Shown here in pieces: positions 36,801-46,959 of a stretch of 64,000 bases of DNA (position 1 is its first letter; the number at the start of each line of letters is the position of its first letter). Both the position numbers and the translations under genes were made by a program. This DNA comes from Plantago elongata (lineage: Eukaryota; Streptophyta; Magnoliopsida; Lamiales; Plantaginaceae): contig JAYMSP010000122.1 of assembly GCA_036897095.1 (NCBI GenBank), positions 1-64,000 of the forward strand. The letters are read 5' to 3'. The notes under the pieces were generated by a model that worked only from the letters and a program-made list of their open reading frames with translations, was not told the DNA's origin and searched no databases.

Positions 36801-37158
36801 ACTCTCACTACTCACTCATACTAGAAGCCAAAAGTCAAGACTCACAACTCGAGACCACAGTGACAGTGTGGAGCCAGCACTATACCAATTACCACACATA
36901 AACCTGATAATTATGTCCTCTAACCATGAAAACCCTAATCCCAAAACAGAGGATTATGTCCTAATTCCCAGTATTATAACAACCTTAATCAACTCTTTAC
37001 TCTTTTTGTTTCCACCTCCCACAATACCCGGTACAAAGTACTTACACAACACTTGTTTTCTGCTCTTGTCCTTTACATACCTCCTAATTCTTCACACCAT
37101 TTCCATCCACTAAATCAGTCACAAGAATAGCTACAAATCAAGAATACAAGCAGCTTCC
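33816..37158. other. Gene-free stretch before the second thaumatin-like gene
   Basis: It contains the right copy of the segmental repeat (34145-34410). Bases 34420-35470 are of more balanced composition and may be remains of an older gene or element, but I cannot assign them. Bases 35500-36600 are A/T-rich and show nothing. Bases 36730-37158 probably hold the promoter and leader of the thaumatin-like gene. Confidence 0.5.
34145..34410 (+). repeat. Segmental repeat, right copy
   Basis: Homologous to 28520-28800 in the same orientation (AATACGTCTAAATATG, TTTCTTTAAGGTGACTGAAA, CTAACTGGTGATTG, GTGGGACTTCTTA). The divergence indicates an old duplication. Confidence 0.65.
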
Positions 37159-38972
37159 ATGGATATCTCTTGTTCCATCTTCACCATCTACATTGCTCTT
37201 CTCATCTTCCCCACAGGTAGACAAAAACCCGTTCAGTAAAAAGTGTCTTGCGTGAACAATGTTCGAAACTTCAACTTGTTTTATCTAACTTTTAGAAGAA
37301 GTCTTACTTTTAATCTAATTAAAACACTCTTGTTCTTATTTCTTGTTCTACAGGTAGTTTTGGAGCTACATTCACATTTGTGAACAAATGCTCCTACACT
37401 GTATGGCCCGGGATACTCGCAAATGCCGGTACCCCGAGGCTCGACTCGACTGGGTTCGAACTGCCACAAGACTCTTCCAGGACGCTCACTGCTCCAACCG
37501 GCTGGTCCGGGCGCTTCTGGGGCAGAACCGGCTGCACATTCTCCGACTCGCAGTCCGGTTCTTGTCAAACTGGTGATTGCGGGTCGGGTCAATCCGAATG
37601 TGACGGGGCGGGTGCTGCCCCGGCGAGTGGGGGGGGGCGGCCCCCCCCCCCCCCGCCACTCTAGCGGAGTTCACTCTCGGTATGAAATATTTCAATCTCA
37701 TTTAAAATCTCGAATGTTATATGTACCTTATTTTTCGAAACTTTAATTGTAGTATGTAAAATGTTCAACTAATTGAATCAAATCACTAATAGGTACGTCT
37801 GGTGGTCTGGACTTTTACGATGTTAGCCTAGTAGACGGCTACAACTTACCAATGATAGTCGAGGCGACGGGTGGGTCGGGCGGGTGTGATACAACGGGTT
37901 GCGTGACAGATCTGAACAGGTCCTGCCCGACTGAGCTCCGGGTTGGGGGTGGTGAAGCGTGTAAGAGCGCGTGTGAGGCGTTTGGGAGTCCGGAGTATTG
38001 TTGTAGTGGTGCGTTTAATTCGCCAGCCTCTTGTAGACCGACGGCTTACTCGCAGGTGTTTAAGACGGCATGTCCGAGGTCGTACAGTTACGCGTATGAT
38101 GATCCGACTAGTACGTTTACGTGCTCTGGTGCGGATTATATCATCACGTTCTGTCCTTCCATGCCTAGGTGGGTAATTCGGTTCACTCTGGTTTACACAT
38201 TTTGGTTAATTAGATTTTTATTATTATTTAAATAGTAGAAGTTGTGATGAAATTTTGAATTATATATAGGCAATTAATCATTTTTATCATTAAGCTTGAT
38301 GTTACTTATATGTAAATTGTCCCCAATTTTTTTTATGAATCCGTGCTATAATTATATGTTCGATTTGACCAATGATTTTGATTTCAGATTATATTTTCAC
38401 AGATTTTAAACATGAGGTAATCAATGTGACAAGAAGTGTATACGTATGTAAGAGGGTGTAACGGTGATTATGTAACGTGACCCCTACCAATAAACTAAGT
38501 AATGACGTAATTTGCAATGCTTCTAATGGCATGAGTTCGTGTAGTTAGGTGTAAACTTAGGGGTATGTTTGTGTAAATTCCCATTGTTTATATGTAGCTG
38601 TTTTAATCATGTGTGTAGAGCATTGAATCCTATTCAATTCATTGCAGTCAAAAATCTTCGAGAGATCCTACTCCAACAATGACTGCTCCAGGAACAACAA
38701 ATGCTGATGGGTCCTTACCAGGATCCGTGGGGACCGGTGGATCCGATACAGGGTCAGGGTTCACCGGACAATACCAAGGTGCGAATGTTGGTGTTACGGG
38801 TGCGAATCCAGAGTCCGCCGACGGGGCAGGCACACAAGGAATGCAACGTACAGACGGATCATGGTTGGCTGGTTTGGCTATGGGGAGTTCAAGTAGGAGT
38901 TGTTGCTCACCAGTTCTCATTGCATTTGCCCACTTTTTGTTAGTTTTGATCTTAAGTGTTACATATACCTAA
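37159..38972 (+). CDS. Thaumatin-like protein with C-terminal extension and GPI-type tail; frame disrupted
   Basis: Exons 37159-37216 (signal peptide MDISCSIFTIYIALLIFP), 37354-37679, 37793-38168 and 38648-38972. The thaumatin core is well conserved: TFVNKCSYTVWPGILANAG, GWSGRFWGRTGC, the signature SCQTGDCGSG, LDFYDVSLVDGYNLPM, YCCSGAFNSPASC and SYAYDDPTSTFTC, with all 16 cysteines. Exon 4 adds a Gly/Ser/Thr/Pro-rich linker and a hydrophobic end (PVLIAFAHFLLVLILSV), the pattern of a GPI-anchor signal, which would place it on the outer plasma membrane. In exon 2, where the family reads AAPPATLAEFTL, a tract at about 37623-37654 of G and C homopolymers intervenes; it puts the exon two bases out of frame and produces a stop at 37661-37663. 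The rest reads cleanly, so a sequencing or assembly error is as likely as a real mutation. Confidence 0.8.
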
Positions 38973-39111
38973 CTTTAGTGCTTGATTTCATTTTCCATCC
39001 TTCTTTTTCATTTTTGTTGAGCTTGGGGTGTTGGAAATTGTGAAGAAAATTTTGCTGGATGTGAAATTTGTGAAAGAGGGTAAAGAACTTGCAACTTTGC
39101 AATGTAGGTTT

Positions 39112-39186
39112 TTTTCTTTTTGAAACGGTTAAAAGATTACTTGAACCCGACTTATTGGTTCAACTAAGCTGCGATTCGTTGTCAAC
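39112..39186 (-). mobile_element. tRNA-derived SINE copy 3
   Basis: On the minus strand it reads GCTTAGTTGAACCAATAAG, then GTCGGGTTCAAGTAATC and AACCGTTTCAAAAAGAAAAA. It lies between the second thaumatin-like gene and the first CAP gene; the duplicated block at 43021-43600 has no copy, so it may have inserted after the duplication. Confidence 0.5.
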
Positions 39187-39403
39187 TTTGTAATGTAGGT
39201 ATAATTCTCTCACGAGAAAATTTTCTGTCTCTGACTCTCGACACATGAAAGAATGAGAGTTACATAGAATATTGTATATAATATTAAGATAATTTAAGTC
39301 GCGAATTTAAAACTAAATATTTTGTTGGTTTATTTGAGCCATAGATAAATGACTCTTGGGGACATTACATTATCATTATTCCTTGAGCAAATCTAGTACT
39401 TCT

Positions 39404-39955
39404 CTATTGAGGAGTATATACACATGTAATGAAAAAGGGGTAGGCTTCACATGACTCACACCAAAATGCTGGAGCAGGAACTTCCGCACAACCTAATTCG
39501 GTCGCATTACCTTTCACAAAATCATAAGATTGCATACCATATAATAAACCTTCAACACCTCCATCAATAGGATTATATACGTCTGGAATATCACCAATAT
39601 TTATCCCGCACGTAAAATTTTGACATTTTGGCGTAATAGACATCGAATCGTGATCGTGTATCCAGCGTAATCCGACTTGTTTAGCTTCCTCGGCGAGTCT
39701 AGCACTCCATTTTAGAGGGGGTAGATTCGAACGAGATCTCTTTATATTGTGTGCCTGTAAGAGCATGTTATTGACATCGGATTGATTGTGTACAGTCCAA
39801 GTGCAATTTGGATTAATCTGGAAACGCATGGAAGGGGGAACGGTATCGAAGCAATATGGATCTACGTCAATATGAATTCTTGAACTAAGAGAATCGGATA
39901 GTATGAGTTGGAACATTGAGACCTGGGCCAAGAGCAACAACAAAAGTTTTGCCAT
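39404..39955 (-). CDS. Secreted divergent CAP (SCP/PR-1-like) protein, copy A
   Basis: An intronless gene of 183 residues. The start is the ATG at 39955 (MAKLLLLLLAQVSMFQLILS, a signal peptide) rather than an upstream in-frame ATG, because paralogue B begins at the equivalent codon and has the same length. The CAP core is recognisable from LQAHNIKRSRSNLPPLKW and LAEEAKQVG, then CGINIGDIPD in place of the usual GEN motif, and ELGCAEVP in place of LGCA. The PR-1 motif HYTQVVW is absent, so the usual His/Glu metal site is largely missing; only the His of AHN remains. Eight cysteines and several N-glycosylation sequons (NCT, NQS, NFT, NAT) fit an apoplastic protein. CAP proteins are often defence-induced and some bind sterols. 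The function of this divergent type is unknown to me. Confidence 0.8.
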   Translation of the reverse strand: MAKLLLLLLAQVSMFQLILSDSLSSRIHIDVDPYCFDTVPPSMRFQINPNCTWTVHNQSDVNNMLLQAHNIKRSRSNLPPLKWSARLAEEAKQVGLRWIHDHDSMSITPKCQNFTCGINIGDIPDVYNPIDGGVEGLLYGMQSYDFVKGNATELGCAEVPAPAFWCESCEAYPFFITCVYTPQ

Positions 39956-40021
39956 TATTTTTGAAAAATAAGAAGCTGATGGAAATGGGATGATACAATT
40001 GTAGTTATATGTTCCATCCAC

Positions 40022-40030
40022 TTTATATAA
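40022..40030 (-). promoter_or_regulatory. TATA box of CAP copy A
   Basis: Minus-strand TTATATAAA lies about 70 bases upstream of the ATG at 39955. This supports that ATG as the start, since the upstream ATG at 40021 would fall at the TATA box itself. Confidence 0.55.
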
Positions 40031-40718
40031 GACACATACAAGTAATCAGTTACTTACAAACAACAGTTACTAATTAAATGTAGCTAGACTATATAAACAT
40101 TACTTACACATAAATGTGTTAAATGTGTTACTAAGGATTTCATTAAATTAGTTTCTTTAACAGCCTAGATAAAAATTAATAAACATAATTGATGAAAAGT
40201 TTAAACAACCCACGTTTTAATTGGGAGTTTTGCCAATTATAAAACATTCTCATGTTGGACAGGATTTTAAACTTTTAAAATTGGATTTTGATGCCTTCTC
40301 AAATAGCATGTAAGTATATAACAAATTGTATTTATAAAAAGATATCAAATGTGATTTATTTCATTTTTAACATATATGATGAAAAATAAAAATAGATTAC
40401 ACATTGTGAACTCAATCAAGCATAAGAATTGGAATCGGTTGTGAAGTAGTACATTGTGCAACACAGGTTGAACTGTGAGAATTTGTTAGGGATTGCAGTT
40501 GTACTGCAAGCATTATAATGTGTACGTACTCTACAGTTGGCATGTTAACTAGCTAATGCATGATTCAACTCACATTTCATTCCACCATATTACAATACAG
40601 ATGCAATATTTGCCTTTTCTTGATAAAGTTGAAAGTACTCCTTCTACAATACAGATGCATAGAAGATAATTAAACTAGAACATTTCAATTAGATAAGTAG
40701 TGCTAATAATGTTTCAGG

Positions 40719-42837
40719 TCAAACAGTAATGGTCCAGAGTTGTGGTTCACTGCCTCCTGTCAAGGTAAAATTGTAGCTAGATGATTTTCCATAGCAATCA
40801 GTCACATTCACTCTGTATTCTCCAAGAAAGCCCGAAAAACTCATCTGTCCGATCCAATCGGTCTTTCCCTCCACCAAGCCAGTTGCCCACTCTTGCAGTA
40901 GGCTGTCCACCACCTCTCCAGTTGGGAAATTATGAAACTCACCATCAGTTAGGCACATTTTGTAGCAAAGTCGAGGACCTAATGGGGTGAAGGCAGTCCA
41001 CAACACCAATCCATTCACTGCTGGATGAGAGAACGCCTCCCTTAGCACCTCCTCAAGATACTTTGCTTGACGAGTCAGAACAACGGGATCACTTTCGCTC
41101 TGATTTTGGTTGGAGATGTCCAATTCTGTCAACCATATTGGAAGGCCTAATATCGCAAACTTGTCCAGAACCGCTCTCATAAGAGGAGAATTCGGGACAC
41201 CAAAGTGGGATTGGAGCCCTATCCCTAACATTTCCGCCCCACCTTGTTGGAGCTCTTGTAGTCTGGATATGTAGGCATCAACTGTTGACACATCATTATC
41301 ACATAGCTCCACAACGTTGAATTCATTCTCAAATAGAACCGCAGTGGGGTCAGCTTCATGGACTGTCTTGAAAGTTTCGAGTGTAATATTGTCACCAAGC
41401 CTGTCACTGAGATAATGTGAGTGGAGCTCTTCATTGTCCACGTCCCAGTGTATGAATTGTGTTTTGTATCTAGATACAACACTTTGGACCCGAGAATCCA
41501 CGGCTGACCTCAAAGCCAAATCCGTCAGGTTCTGCACCCATTTTGGAAGGCAAGGTTCCACCTCCCACAAGATGCAATGGCCTCTCGCATGGATTCCGTT
41601 CGATCTGAGAAATTCCAGCATCTTGTCTGGAGTATCGTAGTTCACTTGCCCTTGGAGAGGCTCTGTGTACGACCATTTAAGCTCGTTTGACATCGTTGCC
41701 ACGTTAAACCGGTCGGAGAACCATTTCTGGATAAAATTGGAAGGAACTAGTACTTAAGCATATATCATGAAGAAAGATAAGTTTTAAAAGTTCATGTTCG
41801 AACCTGATAGCTTGAATTGTTGATTATAGTATAGTCAATGTTAGCTCCAAACATAAATGCCTTCGACAATTGCTCTACAGCAATTTTTGCGCCGGCAAGA
41901 CCGAACCCAAATTCATCTGCAACATGGATAATCACATCCGCCTTTCTGTTTGCATTGATGCTTAGTTGTTGGTTTATTGTCCATTCTTCACTAGTGAATG
42001 GCTGGAGAGAAGCACTTGCAACTTCTATTGTGATATTCTGCAAATCCGATTTCTGTGAAAACGATACAGCAGTTTGAAATAAAAGAACAGTCAAATAAGA
42101 TGGAATCATATGCACTATATAATGCCCTTGTAAACAGAATCTGATGGTGATGAATTTGAACAAAATTACCTGGAGTGTAATATTGTACGACTCCGACGGC
42201 GATGACAGCACGAATCCTCCTTTTAGGAAGGACCAGCATCCTTGTCTGGCAATTGTTGTCCCGATGCAATGCGTCGTCTCTTCGGTCACTAAGCTTGCTC
42301 TCACAAGAGCTGAATCTTCTTCGCTTATTTTGATCCAAACTGTTACACGATAAACATTGTTAATACAATTTATACGAAACAATATGCATTGTGGAGAAAT
42401 GAGGGATAAGGAACCTTACTTGAGAAGCAATATTTAGTCCCTGGAATTAGATTTTGCAGTGAAAACAATGGCCTGATAGCACGGACACCATTGTCGGGTT
42501 CCTGATCCTTGAGCATCCCTCCATTGTAAAGTGGCTCTTCTGGTTGCATTTGACACTGTTTCATTATCATGAAGATTCAAAATGTTAGGCCAAGACTCAA
42601 CATTAGAATGTTCCATCCAGTTGAAGTATAAGTACCTCGATATAGGCAGACGAATCGTAGAGCAGCCCGTCTGCAATATAAAATCAAAATGCAATGAGAT
42701 TAATAGACACTAGACAGTGAATTATGAAATATACAGAACCGCTAAACTATTTAAGGTAGAGAGGACGAACCATAAGGCGAAACTGGGGAAATTGAGAGGA
42801 GAACCAGCAGAGTAGTAACAAGGAGTAGGCCTTTCAT
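40719..42837 (-). CDS. GH10 endo-beta-1,4-xylanase-like protein, copy A
   Basis: Six exons from the right: 42771-42837, 42636-42670, 42420-42555, 42170-42339, 41804-42052, 40719-41726; 554 residues. A signal peptide (MKGLLLVTTLLVLLSISPVS) is followed by a CBM22-like carbohydrate-binding region (YDGLLYDSSAYIE, CQMQPEEPLYNGGML, GTKYCFSIWIKI, ARQGCWSFLKGGFVLSSPS) and a glycoside hydrolase 10 barrel from about residue 185. Acid/base Glu318 (HWDVDNE) and nucleophile Glu420 (WLTELDIS) are both present, so activity is plausible. Plant GH10 proteins of this layout act on xylan in the cell wall. It lies in the same order and orientation relative to a CAP gene as copy B, with shared promoter sequence. 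Relative to copy B it has an intron at SSYQ/KWF and lacks two others. Confidence 0.92.
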
Positions 42838-43020
42838 GGTTCTTGATCTGGTGGATAATTTCAGCATGCAGAATTAACCAAGAGAAGATTTAAATGTCTT
42901 TTAATTGGAGAAGATAATGGCTTCTGTTATTGAAAAGGCTTTAGCAAGGAGTTTGGTTTGGTTTCCTTAAACAACATAGTATATATAGAAGGTTCTGTTG
43001 GCATGTGGTATATGATGTAA

Positions 43021-43600
43021 GTGTGACCCCTAGCAATGAACTTCTGAAGTTTAAAAGTAGTGAAGTAAGTTTCAATGGTTCTAATGGCATGAGTTCATAT
43101 AGTTAGTCGTAATCTTAGGGGTATGTTTGTGTAAATTTCCTTGGTTTATATGTCGCTAATATAATGATGTTGTAGCATTGAATCCTATTCAATTCATTGT
43201 AGTAAAAAATCTTCGAGATACTACTCCAACAATGACTGCTTCAGGAATAACAAATGCTGATTGGGTCCTTATCAGGATCAAGCTCTGTGGGGACCGGAGG
43301 GTACTTCACCGGACAATACCAAGAGGCGAATTCTGATGTTACGGGTGCGAATTCAGGGTCCGCCTACGGGTCAGGCACACAAGGAATGCAACAGAAAGAT
43401 GGATCATGTTGGCTGGTTTGGCAATGGGGAGTTCAACTAGGAGTTGTTGCTCACCAGTTTCAATTGCATTTGTCCACTTTTTGTTATTTTTGGTTTCAAG
43501 TGTGACATATATGATATATGTAACTTTAGTTCTTGATTTCATTTTCCATCCTTTGAGAAGAGAATTTTGCTGGATGTGACTTTTGTGAAACATATAGCTA
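43021..43600 (+). pseudogene. Duplicated last exon and flanks of the thaumatin-like gene
   Basis: This segment aligns with about 38476-39080: the end of intron 3, all of exon 4 and the 3' flank of the second thaumatin-like gene. Landmarks are AGCATTGAATCCTATTCAAT, TCTTCGAGATACTACTCCAA, GGACAATACCAAGAGGCG and GTTGTTGCTCACCAGTTTC. The thaumatin domain itself is absent. Small insertions and deletions disrupt the reading frame of the Gly/Ser-rich linker and GPI-type tail. It marks the left edge of the duplicated TLP-CAP-GH10 block. Confidence 0.85.
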
Positions 43601-43613
43601 AAGAAATACTACC

Positions 43614-43796
43614 GGAGTGTTTGTTTTTACATTTGAATTTAAATTTGAATTGAATTTCGAACAGATAAATAGTAACTAAATTCGAATAGAGTAAATTGAG
43701 AAGTCAAATGTGACACAATTGAGAGCTAAATGTAAAATTGAGTAAAAGTCAATTTGCGTTAAATAAATTCAATTTGAACGTAGAAACAAACACTTC
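43614..43796. mobile_element. MITE-like element, family M4
   Basis: About 183 bases. The left end GGAGTGTTTGTTTTTACATT and the complement of the right end, GAAGTGTTTGTTTCTACGTT, form a clear inverted repeat of about 25 bases. The interior is A/T-rich and non-coding. It sits directly downstream of the duplicated thaumatin exon. No target-site duplication was recognised. Confidence 0.55.
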
Positions 43797-44547
43797 AATA
43801 TATATGTTTCAATCCAAACTTGCATATTGGTGACAGGCACCCGATTGACATTTACCAAACTTGAGGTCAGATGGATACAAGAATAACTCGAGTTACCAAT
43901 GTGGTAGTAGATCATGACTTCATGGTCGAACGTAACACTGACAGGGACCCGATTGCATTTACCAAACTTGAGGACTTGAAAATTACATCAGATTGGAATA
44001 CTCATATAACTCAACTGTAAACCAGGGACCAAAATGCTTTAAATTTACTCGACTTTTATTTACAGTTTCCAAACATAAGTTAATCATTGCCTTCCTTAAC
44101 AACCTAAAAATTAAATGTAACTATGCCAAACATAAGTTAATCATTGCATGGCCTTTCAATCGGGATAAAGGAAGCAATGGTCCAGTCGTATAGGATATAT
44201 GACAGACAATGTGCATCGTTTCTTCACCATGTGACATTAATCTTGTTACTTCTTCAATCGTGATAACAAAAAACCAGATTGACAAGTTTAACTAATTAAT
44301 CTGACATGGCATGTCAGTCAACATGTCAACTACGACATTTCACATGCTACCTCATTAAACTGATCAAATAATGAAAAAATAAATTAAAAAAAAAACAAAA
44401 GAAGTTTCATAATTTAAGACAATAACAACAGTTTGAAACAAAAGAATATATATACAGATATATTATTTACATAAATTGTATATAATGAAAGTAAGAAAAT
44501 CTAATGGTAACAAACTGGAACATTATTGAATTTTTTCAGAGTATTAT

Positions 44548-45099
44548 TTAAGAAAATCTAGTATATTTATTTAAAATCGGAGAATATACACATACAGTGA
44601 AAAATGCAGGATTACAGTCGCACCAAATTGCTGGGGCAGGAAGTTGTGCACAACCTAATTCAGTCACATTTTTCGAGTAATAATAAGAATGCATCTCAGC
44701 TAATAAACCTTCAAGACCTCCATCAGCAGGATCATATATGTCAGGAAGGCCACCAATATTTACCCCGCATGTAATATTTTGGCATTGATGCTTGTATTGT
44801 ATATCTTGCATCCAGCTTACACCAGCTCGTTTAGCCTCCTCAACGAGGTTGTGATTCCACTCCAAAGGGGGTAGTTTCGCGCGAGATCTTCTTATATTGT
44901 GTGCTTGTAAGAACATCTTGTCGACATCAGCTTGATTGTATACGATCCAGGTGCAACTTGGGCTAACCTGGAAAGTATATGGTGATGTATATTTGAAGCA
45001 ATTGTTACTTATTTCGATTTGAATTCTAGAAAAGGAATCGCATAACATATGTTGAAATAATGAGATTAAGGATACGACCAGCAACACAAGTTTTACCAT
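44548..45099 (-). CDS. Secreted divergent CAP (SCP/PR-1-like) protein, copy B
   Basis: An intronless gene of 183 residues, the same length as copy A. It has a signal peptide (MVKLVLLVVSLISLFQHML), then the core LQAHNIRRSRAKLPPLEW, LVEEAKRAG, CQNITCGVNIGGLPDIYD, GGLEGLLAEMHSYYYSKN and ELGCAQLPAPAIWC. The eight mature cysteines match copy A, although the two proteins differ at many positions, so the fold appears to be under selection. As in copy A, the PR-1 motif HYTQVVW is replaced and the metal-binding set is not complete. Function is unknown; secretion is a firm prediction. Its neighbours (thaumatin exon copy to the left, GH10 copy B to the right) repeat the arrangement of copy A. Confidence 0.8.
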   Translation of the reverse strand: MVKLVLLVVSLISLFQHMLCDSFSRIQIEISNNCFKYTSPYTFQVSPSCTWIVYNQADVDKMFLQAHNIRRSRAKLPPLEWNHNLVEEAKRAGVSWMQDIQYKHQCQNITCGVNIGGLPDIYDPADGGLEGLLAEMHSYYYSKNVTELGCAQLPAPAIWCDCNPAFFTVCVYSPILNKYTRFS

Positions 45100-45854
45100 T
45101 GTTATAATGACTTATGAGAACTGGAAAATATATATATATATAGGAGATTGATTTTATGGTAGTTCTTTATATAATACTGTACGGTTTCTAAATTCAACTA
45201 TGTTCTATGAATGAATATTAATTACACGAAAATTAATTGTGAATGTTTATCAATACTAAAGAGTAATTAAAACTTGCATTAATTGTAACAATGTGAGGTT
45301 AAAGATAAAATAGAATTATCTTTAATAATTTAATAAGGTTGCTGCATGCAGAAAGTTGATATTTTAACGTTGAGGGACTGGAATGAGACAAAAGGTTGAA
45401 AGTTAAGGACTTACCTGTAAAACAATATAAGTCCCGGATTGGATTGCAATTTTATGTGAAGATTGCTCTCCGAAATTGTGTTAATTAAGATTTTTAATAC
45501 TTAATTAACAACTTACGTTCTAATTGCAGGGGAACAATCTTTAGAGCGTGATTTACAAACATAGTGGAATTGGGATAAATTGCGTTTTCAATTTGCGACT
45601 TAGTCTTGTTGGAAACCTAAACCCGGCCTTTAATAAATTTCAATACAATCATTGTATTAAAATATGTACAATGAGCGATCATCACATATCAAACTATCGA
45701 TTTATTTAAATAAACTAATTAAATATATAGATTGAAATTTTGTTCAGATTATATTAACATATATATTTATTTAAAGTTATCAAACTGTTGATTTATTATA
45801 ATTTCTGCACATGATATCGACAAGACATTACAAAGATAAATGCAGTAACAATTT

Positions 45855-46477
45855 TCATTTTCTTAAACTTTGTCTCTCCCTAATAGCCATGAACTGATGT
45901 TGGAATACTTTTGCTCCTTTCCTCTCATTCTTCAACTTGTGAATACTCTCCATTAACACGCGTTTATTCTTAAACTCGTTCCCCTTCGCCTTCATGTACA
46001 AGTCACGGTATATGTGCTTGTCGATTTTGTTTGAATCGCGATACTTGTGTAGCAAACTGCGCAAAACCCTAATCCGCCTCATCCATAATAGCTTCGTCGG
46101 TAGCCTTGCTTCCTTTGTCCCCTTTCGCTTTCCATATCCCGAGTGTCTGCCTTTCCGCTTAGCTTCCATAGTTCCCCTTGCATGTGATCTTGAATGGAGT
46201 TTCGGAGGCTTCATTAGGATGTAACCATCATCTATGAGCTTCCTTATATTGAACCCTTTCATAGATATATGTAAATGTTAATCTAAAAAATTTACCACAT
46301 GTAAATAAGAAACTAACATGCAGTGAAAGTAAAATGAAAACATCGATTGGTAGCTAGTAACGTACTCGAATTGGCCATGGACATATGAAAGGACTCATGA
46401 GGATCGAGCCACACCTTGTTCTTCCCACACTTGAGAATGCTAGAGGCTAACCTCTTTTGAGTCTTTAGAGACACCAT
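45855..46477 (-). CDS. RPL19: Ribosomal protein eL19 (RPL19) paralogue, C-terminally shortened
   Basis: Two exons, 46366-46477 and 45855-46255, join (TCG A/GG) to 170 residues. Exon 1 reads [20 protein letters not shown], then [17 protein letters not shown]. Exon 2 continues [68 protein letters not shown] and [13 protein letters not shown]. This is unmistakably eL19, a 60S subunit protein. It ends at RERQSLRK, about 35-40 residues short of the usual plant length, losing most of the long C-terminal helix that reaches the 40S subunit. Other changes ([13 protein letters not shown] for the usual DPNEVNEISMANS) show relaxed or altered constraint. A minus-strand TATATAAG lies about 60 bases upstream. 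It may be a diverged expressed copy or a young pseudogene. It is absent from the first TLP-CAP-GH10 block. Confidence 0.85.
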
Positions 46478-46875
46478 TATTTTTTGTAAAATTCACCTTA
46501 ATTTTGATTTGAAACTCAAGTAGAATACTATTGGCTTATATAGAAGTGGATAATTAAGCTTGCAATTTGCAATATTAAATAACAAGAATACTTTAATTCC
46601 ATGAAAAGTTGGTTCTTGGGGCTCAAGTCTTTTTGTGAGAGCATGTCAAATTGTCAATGGTCCATGTTTCGGAGAAAATACAATATTTCTCAATTTACTT
46701 GCGCCCCAAGACCTCTTCATGCAGACCCATTATATTTAAAATATAATTTTTTACCGATGATTGTTGATTGTTAGCTCCAATGGTAAGGAACATGAGTTCA
46801 TTTAATCAAGTTCTCAAGTTCAAGCTTTTGAGATGTAAAAAACAACATTCGGAGAGTCACCCCTTCAAAAAATGC

Positions 46876-46959
46876 TCGACATTATTCGGTTGAATTAGTC
46901 GCATCGACATTATTCGGTTGAATTAGTCGCATCGACATTATTCGGTTGAATTAGTCGCA
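46876..46959 (+). repeat. Tandem repeat, 28 bp x 3
   Basis: Three perfect head-to-tail copies of a 28-base unit starting TCGACATTATTCGG and ending TTAGTCGCA. The lack of any difference between units indicates a recent expansion. It lies between the eL19 paralogue and GH10 copy B. Confidence 0.9.

Noticed and set aside
46263-46265. ATG just upstream of exon 2 as the start of a separate small protein
   Set aside because: It lies in the intron; splicing 46366 to 46255 restores the eL19 sequence in frame with a typical N-terminal exon.
46876-46959. CRISPR-like repeat array
   Set aside because: The units are contiguous with no spacers, in a plant nuclear context; it is a minisatellite.
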